Shown: piece by piece, positions 10,531 to 22,819 of the stretch
Position numbering within the stretch: the stretch's first letter is position 1
How the letters are laid out: each line of letters opens with the position of its first letter
Notes under the pieces: model-generated
What the model saw: only the letters and a program-made list of their open reading frames with translations
Database searches by the model: none
What the model was told of the DNA's origin: nothing
From: Trema orientale
Taxonomy: Eukaryota; Streptophyta; Magnoliopsida; Rosales; Cannabaceae
NCBI GenBank assembly: GCA_002914845.1
Contig: JXTC01000331.1
Coordinates: forward strand, 286,931-350,930
Length of the DNA stretch: 64,000 bases
Direction of reading: 5' to 3'
Translations under genes and position numbers: made by a program

Positions 10531-11075
10531 CTAAGAGCCCCTATATAAATTTTGCAGCCAAAACTAAAGCGTCTACCAGATTTTCTGGCCCAAAACTCTC
10601 TGAATTTTGCCCCCGTTGCACAGAGAAACTGGGCCATTTTACCAAATTAGAGATGAAGCCCAGCTTTCCACAACACAACTCGAGATAAATTGAGAGCTCT
10701 TTGCACCACATTATGTTTTGTTTTCTATCTATGTCAGAGCTTTTAACTTCTCTTCCAAGTTGGTATAAGTCAAGTTCTTAAAGCACAAAATGATCAAGGT
10801 TCTTTCACGGGATATCCCTCCAAAACCCGACTTTTACTCGAGAAAAAGTACTGGTTGCCATTTCATCTACCAAGCAACCACCAACCTAATTAAGGACTTG
10901 ACCACCTCTAGTTTTCACTACTTTTTTGTGAAGCCTTGTTACATTTATACACGGACAAACATGCAATGAAATATCCTATATGAATCTTTATATATAAAAA
11001 CTCAATGCCGAAATCATACCAAGTAGTACATATTGTCTCATTTTGCATTGGCCTTACAGGAGAAGTGGAAAAAAA

Positions 11076-14000
11076 ATGGACAAAAGGCCAATCTCTCCAA
11101 GCTCTCTTCAGACTCGTTTTGTTGACATTCATGAAGTCTTGCCAGAAGAGGAAGAGGGAATTACTCCTAGTATGAGTGAAAAACCAGAGAATAAGCGCGT
11201 TAATAGGCCGATTAGAGTTCGAGACACGAAGAGAAACCATAGGAGTTTCAGTAGGCAAGTTTCTTTGGAGACTGGTTTTACAGTGCTTAATAGAGAATCC
11301 AAGGCAAAAGATGAGAGGAGGGCGCTTCCCAGGAGTGGAAGAAGCTTTGGAGGCTTTGATTCGGCTAACCGGATTGGCATCGAAGGAAGGAAAGGAGACT
11401 TCAGTATATTCAAGACTAAATCAACTCTTAGTAAGCAAAACTCTTTGTTGCCCTCAAGAAAGGATCATCAAAGAGAGATGGAGTCTCAAAGGACTGAGGG
11501 TTCAACTGAAGGGCTTGATGAGTCTGTTAATAGAAGTGTTCCTGCTGGGAGATACTTTGCTGCACTTAGAGGACCTGAGCTTGACCAAGTAAAGGTGATA
11601 ACATACACCAAATACAACTCCTTTTTTAGTGTTCTGTTTTTTCAAGTTTGTTGGTAATAATATATAGAAGTTTAAAATGGATTCTAAACTAGGAACATTT
11701 CAATTAAAGCTGCTCTGCTTAATATAAAACTAAAGCTAATACATAAAGAAATGCTATGTACGCTATCATCTCTAGTTTACGTGTCAATATCGGAACGTAA
11801 ATTATGAATCGGAATCCAGACAGTTTTATGCGACAGTTTTTCACTAGTTGAAAACTCGTCGTTGTTTATCATTTTATCAATAGAAAATAGGCACTAGTTG
11901 GTGTCCAAACCAATCTTGACCGTACACAAAATAAGTCAATCACTTGCATATGTTGGCAGGATTATGCGGACGTTTATTTTCTATTTTTCAAGTTTGTAGG
12001 TTGGTAATATAGTTCTATGTAATAGTTTTTAGGCCCATTCTAATTAAACTGATTTTCTTAATATATAACTAAGCTAATAGAAACGGCAATGTTATGTAAC
12101 TTAGTAAGCTATCATCTCTATTAGACCAATCACAGATTTATATTTCAATTTTGGAACGTTAATTATGAACCAACAAGATAGAGTTTTACTTGACAATTTC
12201 TGACTAGTTGAAAGATTGACCGCGCCAGTAGTTGGTAACTAAATAAAGCTTGACAGACGATATTCTTGTTTGGCAGGATTACGAGGATATTCTTCTACCC
12301 AAAGACGAAAAATGGCCATTTCTGCTTCGATTTCCAATAGGGTGTTACGGTATATGTCTAGGCCTAAGCAGCCAAGCTGTGCTATGGCGAGCTCTGGCAA
12401 CAAGCCCAGCTGTAAAGTTTCTCCATATAAGCCCTTTCATAAACCTTGCTCTATGGATATTAGCCCTGGCGGTCCTTGTCTCAGTCTCTTTCACTTATAT
12501 TCTCAAATGCATATTCTACTTCGAAGCTGTTAAGAGAGAGTACTTCCACCCGGTTCGGGTCAACTTCTTCTTCGCTCCATGGGTCGTATGCATGTTCTTA
12601 GCCATTGGTCTCCCACCTATGCTGTCCCCTAAAACTCTTCACCCTGCCATTTGGTGCGCTTTCATGGGGCCTTACTTCTTTCTTGAGCTTAAAATCTATG
12701 GCCAGTGGCTTTCAGGGGGCAAGAGAAGACTATGCAAGGTGGCGAATCCCTCGTCTCATTTATCGGTCGTTGGAAACTTCGTTGGAGCGATTTTAGCCTC
12801 CAATGTGGGGTGGAATGAGCCTGCCAAGTTCTTGTGGGCGGTTGGTTTTGCTCATTATCTTGTGGTGTTTGTCACTTTGTATCAGAGGTTGCCAACGAGT
12901 GAAGCCTTGCCTAAGGAGCTACACCCGGTTTACTCCATGTTTATAGCTGCACCTTCGGCTGCTAGTCTTGCTTGGAGAACTATTTATGGAGAGTTTGATG
13001 GCTGCTCCAGGACCTGCTTTTTCATAGCTCTCTTTCTCTATGTTTCACTTGTTGTACGGATCAACTTCTTCACTGGGTTTAGGTAATAAGCTTTTTTTCT
13101 TATCAAACAACAACAACAAAAAGGCTTTTCCTTCTGGCATAATTTGCTACTCATGATGGTGTTTGTTAAGGGATAATGTGAGGAAAGATCCTCACATTTG
13201 ATAGAATTTTAGGTGCTTTTCCAAACCTGGGGATGGGAAAGTGAACAAAACAGGCTTCACTTTGGGCAATCTGAAAACTTACCAAAAAGGCAGGTTTAGT
13301 TGAGACATATTTAGGAGACTGATGGCGTTGACCACTTTGGGTTATTGATGAGAGTGGGTTCCACTCACTTAAAAATTACTAATATTAATTATAAGACTCG
13401 CGTAAATCTCACACCAATAGATAATTCATATTAGATAATTACGACTATTCTTAGTATTTTTTAATTCAGTTTTTAGTTAGTAAAAATGTGGATCTCATAA
13501 TAAGACTCACGTGAAACTCACACCAATCAATGATTCAGATTAGAATGTTACAACTCTTTTTAGCATTGTTTATATCAGTTTTGAAAATTTGATTACCTCT
13601 AGAAATTGGCACACCACGCACCCTCTTAATCTATTTAATAAATAATACAAACCCCACACTCCATGTGACAATGTGTAATTAGTATAAATTGACACTTCTT
13701 TCAAATTTCCATTTGGTGCGAACCAGCTCATATCGAATCAAGGGAACACATTACTTCATGAAAATTCCTAAGTTTCCAATACGGTTAACAATTAATGTTA
13801 CTCATTTGCAGGTTTTCGGTGGCATGGTGGTCTTACACCTTTCCAATGACGACTGCCTCGGTAGCTACCATCAAATATGCAGAAGAAGTACCTTCGTTTC
13901 TAAGCAAAGGCCTTGCAATAACTCTTTCTTTCTTGTCATCAGCAATGGTTTCAGTGTTGTTTGTTTCCACTCTTCTTCATGCCTTTGTTTGGCACACATT

Positions 14001-14160
14001 ATTTCCAAATGACTTGGCAATTGCAATAACAAAGAAAAGACTTGCCAAGGAGAAGAAACCCTTCAAAAGAGCCTATGATATTAAACGCTGGACAAAGCAA
14101 GCTCTCACAAAACACAACTCAGTGAACAAGGATTTCGAGGCAGAGAAAGAAGACTGCTGA
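11076..14160 (+). CDS. SLAC1: SLAC1-type slow anion channel
   Basis: Three exons (11076-11594, 12277-13082, 13812-14160) encode 557 residues; Arabidopsis SLAC1 has 556. The cytosolic N-terminus (1-173) keeps the two regulatory contexts phosphorylated by OST1/CPK kinases in Arabidopsis: FSRQVSLETGF (Ser63, matching Ser59) and TLSKQNSLLPS (Ser123, matching Ser120). From about residue 184 (KWPFLLRFPIGCYGI) the ten-helix TehA/SLAC1 channel domain follows, including FEAVKREYFHPVRVNFFF and FSVAWWSYTFPMT, the latter near the pore-gating Phe. The C-terminus is basic (KRAYDIKRWTKQAL). The role is ABA- and CO2-triggered chloride/nitrate efflux at the guard-cell plasma membrane. The ATG at 11076 fits the Arabidopsis N-terminus; an in-frame upstream stretch lacks an ATG. 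Intron 1 holds a duplication that copies the acceptor site. Confidence 0.96.
11638..12290 (+). repeat. Tandem duplication in SLAC1 intron 1 that includes the 3' splice site and exon 2 start
   Basis: Two diverged ~310-340-bp copies, about 11638-11975 and 11978-12290. They share 'ttcaagtttgt.ggtaataata', 'gctatcatctcta', 'ggaacgtaaattatgaa' and 'gactagttgaaa'. Each ends in GGCAGGATTA: the true acceptor at 12276/12277 and a decoy at 11959/11960, the latter followed by GATTATGCGGACG, which resembles the exon 2 start GATTACGAGGATA. Reading on from the decoy meets a stop after about 15 codons. Confidence 0.8.
13380..13570 (+). repeat. ~110-bp tandem duplication in SLAC1 intron 2
   Basis: Two imperfect copies share 'ataagactc.cgt.aa.ctcacaccaat' and a 'tta.aact.tt.ttagtatt' tail. 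In the second copy the motif reads CACGTG (about 13508), a G-box/ABRE core; in the first it is CGCGTA. Any regulatory role is a guess. Confidence 0.6.
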
Positions 14161-15097
14161 TTCCACTACAATCAGAAGAAATAAGCTATGTCAACTGCCT
14201 TTACCATTATTCAATATGTCAATATATAATTCTGGACAGTCCAAATCCAATTGCTATATGAGTTAAGATGCCTAATAAAATTAGAAAATTGTGGAAAAAA
14301 AAAAAATCTTGTGTACTAGTGACACTAGAATTGCTAGACATATGACAGTAATTTTTGCAACTGTCACATTACAATGCACGGCCTATTTGGTTTCTCATTT
14401 TGGTAATAAGACAATGTGTTTTATAGATAATCTGTATTATGAACTGACCGTATATACTGCTAGGAATAAGGAATGGCTGCAATTTAAACATGGTTATCCA
14501 ATAGATAAAATCTTTCGAGTAATTGATTGACATCTTAAAACAAAGGTGAAAAGAATCATTGCAGCAACTTGAAAAGGTAAAACAAAAGTCAATTGCATTA
14601 GTGATGAAATTAACGGCAATAAGAATAATTAGCAACTAGAAACAAAGAAATGGCTGCAAATGTTTTATTGCGTCGGAAAGGGAAACATACACTGTATTTT
14701 GTATATTCCTGAACTACTGACCAATTTCATGTCTAGAACTAGACCATAGAAAGAAAAAAGGTAAAAGAAGACGCTATAAGGGCGAGGTGGCCTTGAGGGT
14801 GAGGTGGCCTTGAATGCTGTACAACACCGGCCTTTCAACATATTATTGAATTTGAACTGAAACCTACAACTTTGGAAGATACAAAAACTAGCTCCAATTA
14901 TGTGCGTCTAAGGCATGTGGACTGCTTCCATCAATTTCATGTACAACATAAGAGCCGGAAGATTTTCAATTGAGTTGTTCTGCAATCATCACTAATGCAT
15001 GTATTCCAGTCTTCCGTCCAGCAGCATATAACAAAACGTGAATCTGATTCAGATGTCCGTGCAGAATCCTGTTTAAGAATCTTTTCCTCTTTTACCC
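14161..15097. other. Convergent 3' region between SLAC1 and the TPX2-like gene
   Basis: Holds the presumed 3' UTRs of both genes. A 16-bp direct repeat (GGGCGAGGTGGCCTTG / GGGTGAGGTGGCCTTG) lies at about 14780-14815. No further gene seen. Confidence 0.5.
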
Positions 15098-18000
15098 TCA
15101 GCGAATGCCCAAACTCCTGTGTGGATTTGAATATCAAAATTGTTTAACCCAGAAAAGAGGAAAGAAAGTAGTATGAATTTGAATATCAAAATTTTCCTCA
15201 TTCAATTGGCATACATACCTGGTTTGCAATTTATTACCAATATCAGAGATGCATCCATCACTCCCACATGGGATCTGCTTTCGAATAAAGTTAGAAGGTT
15301 TTTCTGTCACAGCGTCTGTTACCTGTAGGATGTTAGACTATTACGCATCACATGTGAGGAAAGGCTAAACACCAATTGCATTAGTCAACAACTTCACTGG
15401 AATAGCATACAAGCAGAGAGAGAGAGAGAGAGGTCACTAGCTTTAAAAGAACCAGTTCATTCCGGAAGGTACCTTAAGTTCTGTCTGGAAAGAGTCACAT
15501 CTATTTTCTTTTGAACCCTTGTGCCAAAAAAGGATTAAATCAGTACGGTAATGCCCCAGTTGGAATTTATAAAATGTGATGTTCATCTAAGAAAAGCAAG
15601 TGAAGCAAGGATAACCTTTACAGATGTAGAATTCGACCAAGGCAATTTCAACTGAGATCCATTATTTGGCTGGTTTTCGGATGTCAGAGAAAGCTGGCAT
15701 TCGACAAGAAAGTAAATTGAAAACTCATCCATACTAATACCATATGACATAAAACTCTGATGCAAAATTCATTGTATCAAGTTTACCTTACTGAAAAGAT
15801 CTATTGGTGGTGGATTATGCTGAACTCTCCTCTCTGTGTGGAAGTTAAATTCCTATAATGGACTCAAAACATGATACTGGCTTAGAAACTTCTTTCGATA
15901 AGTAATCCAAACAAATAGTGATTAGAAAGAGATAAAGTGGTCTAAACTACCATGGGTATTGTGGTTTCTCGCTTGTTGTTTCGGAAAATACCAATGTCTC
16001 CTTTACTAGAAAATATCTGCATTAGGAAATAAATAAACCATATTTAATAATGGCCAGAATGAATCAAATATTGTTAATAATAGTTGCGACGTACTTACCT
16101 TTTTATTAAGAGGAAGAGCTTTGAATCTGTGTAGTGCATCTCCATCTGGCTTTAGAACTTCTGTGGTAATTGGTCTAAGCAAAAGGAATCCAATTCCTGA
16201 GTCATATTTCTTACGTGACAGACAATGTAAACAGTATCCATTTTCTCATATTCAATTGATAATTTTTTTCTTTAATTACCTTCTAGATTCCTTTTTTCCA
16301 TTTTCTGCAATAGTGGAAGTACCGGTTTTGTCATGCCCCTGCAATTAATTTATAACATTAAAAAGTCAATCATATTTATCACTTCCACAAAGTTACACTC
16401 ATAAGAATAGGTTTGAACCAATTAAGAGGAACTCCCTTTAATTAAGGGTGTATTAATGCAATTATTAAGTTTATCAAGTGATTAACCTTGTCAGAGTCTT
16501 TGCAATGATTTGATGATGAAACAGTAGATGCATTTTGCATGGCCCTATCCATTGTCTTCAGGTGAAACACCTGAAAAGCCATGAGAAAAGGGAATGTGAG
16601 CAACAAATTCTATGTAGATTAACTTGTCTTGCTAATCAGCTAAATGATATTACTATCCTCTATTCACTTCTGAGGATATAATTGTCATTGCCTGACTAGG
16701 AGGTAAAAGATTACTTAACCTACAAGCACAAAAATAAGTAACAGCACTTACTTGAAACTCTGGCAATTTTGGAGTACTTCTTTTTGGAAGAGGCAATGAA
16801 GGGGCTTCAAAAATCTGCAATTATAGATGTAAACCACACTAAGGAGGCAAAAAAGGGGAGAAATTCACACAAATTTGAACAGAATGCAAGCACAAACTTT
16901 TCTGTTCAATGGCCGTGCTTTGAATCTACGAACAGTTGATGTCACTTGCTCTACTTCCGTAACAGTCCTGGGCCTGATATCAAAATGTATTAAGTTGAAA
17001 GATTTCACCACACTTTACACCAAAGTGCGTTCTATACCACAACATATGTCATAAACAAACTGACCTCGTCCTTTGTGCCCGATGTGCTGTTTCAAGTTCA
17101 GGCTCTCTTGGTACAGTAAGCCTCAATTTGGCATGTGCAGAGTTTTTATCAACAGTTTCGTCCTGCAAGACCATCCGGATATGTTTAATAAAATTCACTT
17201 GTAAGTTTTAGCTAGACAGTAAAAGTGTATGTTGACAATAGAGACGAGCAGTACGTAAACTTATGAAAGACGACGATGAAAATTATGCAAAAAATAGGAG
17301 TTAACTAGGCATGTAAGAAATGTGATTTCATGGCCGAACATACCTTTTTAGGAACCTTGTGGACAAAGTAATTTTGCTGCTTTCCATCAGTAACCTGAGA
17401 CATGGAAGAAACATGACCAGCCCCAAACTTTATTTTACAAACAAACATTTTTCTTAAACAAATTTCTAGCATCACTGGAAAATTTAGTCCTTACGCAATT
17501 TTAGAAAAATACTGAATGCTCAGCACAAAGACAGATGTAACACTCGGTACCTTGCGTAAGTGACCTCCCTCTAGCTTTTGCCTCTTTGGAGCTTGGCTTT
17601 CCACTCCAGAAGAACTGCATAAGCTCTTTTCATGGCTTTGAACCGGTAGCATCTGAATTCTAAAAGCCAATGATACCCAAAAAAATTAAACAAATTGACC
17701 TTTAAGGTTTGATAATCATGCAAGCCCAGAGAATTAAGGAATATAATGCACATTCACTCGTAATCATACAGAAATTGAAGAAAACAAGTTCAAAAATTTC
17801 GAAAACCTTTAAATTTGTCAACACAGAGTGGGTGGAACATAGCCAAAACAAAACAAGCATTTCCAAGATTTACCTAGAATTACCAACTTGAGGGAGTCGG
17901 TTTTGCTTAGCCAGCTGACTTGCTGTCGGCTTCATTAAAGTTGAGCTCCTAGGGAAGGATGCTTTGACAGAAGGGTTAGTTTTACCTTTCGGTTTGTTAC

Positions 18001-19023
18001 TGGATAAGTGATTGTATAATCCTGTAAATTCAAAAATATAAAACAAATAAGTTAATTGTGTTTTGACATTAAAGGTCATGCAGACAGATGCACATTATGT
18101 AAAAGCTGATATATTTTAACTTAACAAAACTTAACAAACATGGAGCTAAAAAACTACAACTTCACTCGATTGCAGATTTGTGAAATGGGTTTAGTAAAAA
18201 GCACCCGAAAGCAATCAGAAACTACATATATAATTTATATATATTTCCAAAAGAATTAACCTAATCACATTTCAAACATCATTAAGCATTTTAACACCCT
18301 TTTATAATTAATCAAACATAATAATGCCCATGTGGTTTGGGTATTTCTGCTAGTCACCAAAGCATTAACTTGATCACCTGTAGATAGCCCATGTGGTTGA
18401 TTCAAAACTTTCTGTAAATTACCAAAAATCCCTCTACCCAATGCTTCATAATCTGGTAAAAAGAATATCAACACACATTAAAACAAAATCATTTACACGG
18501 ATACATTGGGATTTCTGGTTTAAACATTCTTAATCATATACATACCTCTATTATCTACATCATTAGCACAAAGTTCCTGGCCCCCACCAACATGAAAACC
18601 TCCATAGATTGAAGTAGAACTCGGATTCCCTCTCTCCGATTTCGGTGACGTGTTTACATTTTCCAGAAAAACCTCCTCTCTCAGAACCAACTTCGCCACA
18701 AAAGCTTGAACCAGAAGAAGAAAAATCAAGAAAAGATAGTACTTTTTCAAGATTCACCCAAAGAAAAAGTCTTCAAAGACTCATTGAGTTTCATTAAATT
18801 TATTTATTAAAAAAACAGAAGAGAGACGCGGGGGGGGCTTACGAGAAGGAGGGTAGCTCTTAGCAGACTCGAACCAAATCTCGGCCTCATGAGCCTCGGC
18901 CGGCGTCTCCTCTCTTGTGAAATCGAAGAACCGTACGGCGTCAAACTCGTATTCAAGGTCGATTTCATGAGCTTCAAACACTGGTTCTTCACCTTCAACC
19001 TCCATATCTTCCTCCATCTCCAT
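15098..19023 (-). CDS. TPX2-like spindle protein (TPXL2/TPXL3 type, Aurora kinase activator)
   Basis: Eighteen exons whose phases join cleanly encode 518 residues: 18843-19023, 18546-18704, 18378-18452, 17874-18021, 17551-17659, 17344-17394, 17065-17162, 16898-16973, 16752-16814, 16487-16570, 16280-16338, 16099-16174, 15951-16016, 15787-15852, 15616-15693, 15473-15517, 15219-15322, 15098-15116. The N-terminus carries the Aurora-binding motif (DLEYEFDAVRFFDFTR..., WFESAKSYPPSPFVAKL). The middle has STLMKPTASQLAKQN, a KRQKLEGG nuclear-signal-like stretch and TPX2 central-domain segments (FEAPSLPLPKRSTP, FHLKT, GDIGIFRNNKRETT, EFNFHTERR). It ends RSLGIR. Full TPX2 is about 750 residues; this length and the missing C-terminal kinesin-5-binding part match Arabidopsis TPXL2/TPXL3. 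Expected role: microtubule binding and alpha-Aurora activation in mitosis. The ATG at 19023 is the first in frame. Confidence 0.9.
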
Positions 19024-20724
19024 CCTCACTCTCTCTCTCTCTCTCTAAAACCTCCTCTTCTTCCTCTTTCTCTCTCTCTCTACAATGCCAGAGCTTCACC
19101 AAAGCCAAAACACCATGAATCTCCGTAACCCTAAAACCCGAATACCCGAGAGGGCTCCGATTGATCTCGGTCTAGAACGCCACAACCAAAAGCTTCTTCT
19201 TCAAGCCCGGGAGCCGAGGCTAGAGAGAGAGAGCTCAGCTTTGGACTGGAAGCGTTATTTTTGATAGTAACGACTCTCTTTCTCTCTCTCTAAAACGAAA
19301 GGTACAACCAGGCAAAAGCATAAGGTACAAGTCGTTCAATGCGCTTTTTCAAGTTGTTCGTTTGCAGCGATGCGAAAGTAACGATACACTAACACTACCT
19401 AAAACCCCCTTTTTCGTTTTGTAGCGTCCAGAGAGACTCGTTGGAGAAAAAATTTTGAATCTGTCCGGTAAAAAAATAAATATTGTTGAAATTAAATTAT
19501 TAATTTGCCCCTGGGGTTTGGAGCACGAATTTGAACGGTGGCCGGGGGGTAAGAGTGTAATTTCGCGGCGGAAGGTTGGAGAATTCGATTGTCGTTTAAG
19601 TGAGGAGCAAAGGTGTTATCGTTTGCCGAGCTCAGTTTCGGGGGACGAGACTCTTGTCGTCGGAGGGCTCTGAGATTTCGGCGCTTATCGCAATTGCCCC
19701 TGGGATTGGGCTTGAATTACGGGATTGCCATTATAACGGTTGGATTCGTTTTCGTGTAGGTGGAGAGGACGGGTCCCGCCTCACTGCCGAATTCAAAAAA
19801 AATGGGGGTGATTTTGCCATTAGGCTTAGGAGGGTAAAAAGGGAAATTTAGAATGTTTGACTTTTTAAGTATAATTAAGTTACAAATTAGGCAATTGGAC
19901 GATGATTGTGGTCCAAAATCTAATTTTGTCCCTAAATTAAATAAATGCAGTTCTTCTCTCTCCTTTTTGAGATTTCTCACCTATCTATAGCGAGTTTTAT
20001 TTTAAAATAAGATATTGAAATTGTTGTATAATTGTAGACGCCATTGAAATTGTACTAGTCGAAATAGTACAATGAAAGATTATTACAGGGTTGGTAACCC
20101 TTCAAACTAATTTTTATTTGCTTAAAAAAATTATTCATTAAGTGGCTCTTCGCCTGTCGTTTTGGTTGTGATTTTTAATTGAGAAAAATAAATAAATAAA
20201 TAAGTGCAAGGAATACTACTAAAACTTGGGCTATTTATGAATTTTCACCCGATAAACTACTGACACAGCAATTTTCAAAGTAGTTTATCAAAACTAATAA
20301 TGATAATTTTCAAGGTAATAATGGCATTAGGTTCCTTTTTTGTCGAAAGAACAAAATTTTTGAGGTTGTCTTTTAAAGAAGTAGATAGATAATTTCCCAA
20401 TGGAGACAAAGTCAAACACGAAATGACACGCTCACTAAAAGGACACAGTAAGATGTGGACTTTTATGGGTTTCTGTTTTAATAAATTTGAAATTCCAAGA
20501 GATAACCTTAAATCAACAATTTTTTCTTTTTCTTTGATGGATTCTTTTCTCTCCCATTTTAATCCCCTAAAAATATATTATCTCACTTTTCTCCCAATCC
20601 ATAAAATATAACATAAATTGTAAATAATAATAATAATTAAGGGAGAAAAAATAAACTTCTTATTAAACTTCCAGTTTGTTACAAAAATAGTTGTGTGTTG
20701 CTATTGGGGTTGCACATGTCTGTT
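19024..20724. other. Upstream region of the TPX2-like gene
   Basis: CT repeats at about 19027-19082 and 19274-19292 read as GA-rich 5' leader on the minus strand. 19400-19860 is unusually GC-rich for this window but has no gene I can support; short open frames there resemble nothing known to me. 19870-20724 is AT-rich and featureless. Confidence 0.45.
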
Positions 20725-21052
20725 AAGGCTTATGTTTGGTAGAAATGAAAGAAAATAGGAGGAAAAAAAAATATGAGGGATAAAAATGTGTATGAAGGAA
20801 ATAAAAGTATCTTTATCCTATAGTTGTTTGGTATATAAAGAGAAAAGAACATTAGTTTATTTTAACATAATTATTTTAACCTCTATATTATCATTTTAAA
20901 AATTAGTATATAAGGCTAGTTTAGTAAACTATATTCTTTCATTAACTAAACTTTTTTTTCCATCTACTTTTCTCTTTAATTTGAAGGGGAAATTTTTATG
21001 GGCCTCACCTATCCTTTTTTCTTCCCATTTTCTCTTCCTTAACTCTTACTTT

Positions 21053-22489
21053 TGTTGGAAAAAATATTTTATAAACTATTGTAAATAGTCATTTTAAGGC
21101 ATGAAAATAAGTGAGATCCACTTCATGTTAATAGATACTATTGATTGTATCATTTTTTTCCTTCACGAATACATCGAAATGGTATATTCATATGCTAAAA
21201 ATGGAGCTTAGGTGAATGAGAAATTGATACCCAAAGTGAGGTATTTAAAATAGAAAAACCATAGGAAATGGGATAAATTCCACATAGAAAAAATAGTTTA
21301 TGGTTACGGTGTATACATTAGACTGCACAGTTGAAACTTGATAACATGATAAATTAAAAGGTTCTCTCACGCGTATGAGGTTGTAAATCCCAGTTCAAAA
21401 ATGGCTTTGAATTTGAGTGTGCTCGCACAATCAAAGCCCAAATGAGCAACCAGAAGCTATTAGAACTGCAACTAAGCCCAAATAAGTTAACAGTTCTGGA
21501 GTTACGAAATTTATCTTGGAGCATCCAAGCCCAAATGAGTTGCCATAAGCTACTAGAACTGAAAAGTAACAATTCTGGAGTTACAAAATTCATTCTGGAG
21601 CATTATTTGGCCTCATAAAGCATTGTGTAACAGTCAAAATATTTTGACTTTATTGTTGTAAAAACCAAACATTTTTTACCATGTTAATGGTGCTTTTAAT
21701 GCATCGTTCAAACTTGAGCACTAAAAAAAGAGACCATCTCCTTCACTTTTATACATACTAAGAACATTCTGACTTTTTTCTCTCTAGTTTTCTTCTGTGG
21801 CGGTTAGCTTGAGTTAATTAGTATTGTGAGTCTTTTTAGTATTCGAGTTTTCCACTTTTGGTATAGTTAAGCTCTTAGGTGGGCCAAGCTCTTTTGTTGT
21901 GGTACCTGTAGTCTTGGTGATAAAGTTTTTTACCATATTAATGGTGATGTTTAATACATCGATCCCCTTGAAGGAGACTTTTTTCTTCACTTTTACATAC
22001 ACTAAAAATATTTTGATCTTTTTTCTCTCTAGTTTTCCTCTGTGATGGTTAGCTTGAGTTAGTTGGTAGTTATGATTTTTTTTAGTATTCAAGTTTTCCT
22101 CTTTTGGTGCAGTTAAGCTCTTACGTGGGTTGAGCTCTCTTATTGTAGTACGTGTGGTCTTGGTGATAAAGTTTAAGTGTGGCTCAGTTTATTAGGAGTA
22201 ACAAGTTAGTACAACGTTGCTATTTGTGAACCATTTTATCCTGAGACAAACACCATTAATCATTCTCGTAGGTCGTAGCACCCCGATGAGGAGGCATAAT
22301 TATTTTAAGGATATTGTGTAAAACACACGACTCCATTTGATTTTTCTTAAAACTTACTCCATTATTTTCTTCATTTTAGATGTTGAGATAATATTTGTGA
22401 TTTATTTTTTGTCACTTATTTTGATAATAATTTTTATTGCCGCATTTAAATTTCTAGATTTATTATAATCTCACAATAATAATCTGACA
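21053..22489 (+). mobile_element. Probable solo LTR (copia-like), nested
   Basis: Starts TGTTGGAAAA and ends CTGACA, flanked by near-identical 5-bp sequences (ACTTT and GCTTT). It interrupts the TIR element exactly where homology to the 35378 copy stops. The 3' part (TTGCCGCATTTAAATTT) resembles the U5 end of plant copia LTRs. No internal retroelement genes lie beside it, so it looks like a solo LTR. It contains the repeat block at 21665-22175. Confidence 0.5.
21665..22175 (+). repeat. ~260-bp tandem duplication inside the probable LTR
   Basis: Two diverged copies share 'ttttttaccat.ttaatggtg', 'tttttctctctagttttc', 'ggttagcttgagtta', 'agttaagctctta' and 'gtcttggtgataaagttt'. A shorter repeat ('aagcccaaatgag', 'ttctggagttac') lies before it at 21430-21600. 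Confidence 0.75.
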
Positions 22490-22649
22490 GCTTTTCCTTT
22501 TCCTTGGTACTAAATAACTTATGTTTCTATTTTTCCTCCACTTTTTTTTCATATCCTTTCTTTCCTATCCATTTTCCTTCCTACCAAGCATAGTTTTTTT
22601 TTTTTTTGGTTGAGGATAACATAAATGGTATCTTAATTGTAATTTAAAG

Positions 22650-22819
22650 GAACAATATTATGCGGCACTATTAATGTCCAGCACTATATGATGTTTGTTA
22701 CAGCTAGCTGATTTTAATTACATATTAGATGTGACTTAATCTATTAATTATAATCAACCATTAAAAGACATACACGTCATATAATATTGGACACAATATA
22801 GCGACTCATAGTATTATTC
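22650..22819. mobile_element. 170-bp MITE
   Basis: The left arm GAACAATATTATGCGGCACT pairs with the right arm, whose reverse complement is GAATAATACTATGAGTCGCT; the pairing extends over about 45 bp (…GTCC…ATATGA.GT). No open frame. Target duplication unclear. Confidence 0.65.

Larger units (their letters stand above)
20725..22593. mobile_element. Non-autonomous TIR transposon ('GGCTATGTTTGGTA' family) interrupted by an LTR
   Basis: The left end AAGGCTTATGTTTGGTAG pairs with the right end CTACCAAGCATAG. Internal sequence ('aattgtttggtat', 'agtaaact.tattctttcatta', 'ccacttttccttcctac') matches the second copy at 35378-35973. The homology breaks at about 21050 and resumes at about 22490, so a later insertion splits this copy. 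The termini resemble hAT-type non-autonomous elements; superfamily not proven. Confidence 0.65.

Noticed and set aside
16121-16348. Open frames on the plus strand inside the TPX2-like gene
   Set aside because: Antisense shadows of minus-strand exons.
19455-19860. GC-richer patch with two plus-strand open frames
   Set aside because: No recognisable protein, no start context, and no continuation by splicing; more likely the promoter side of the TPX2-like gene.
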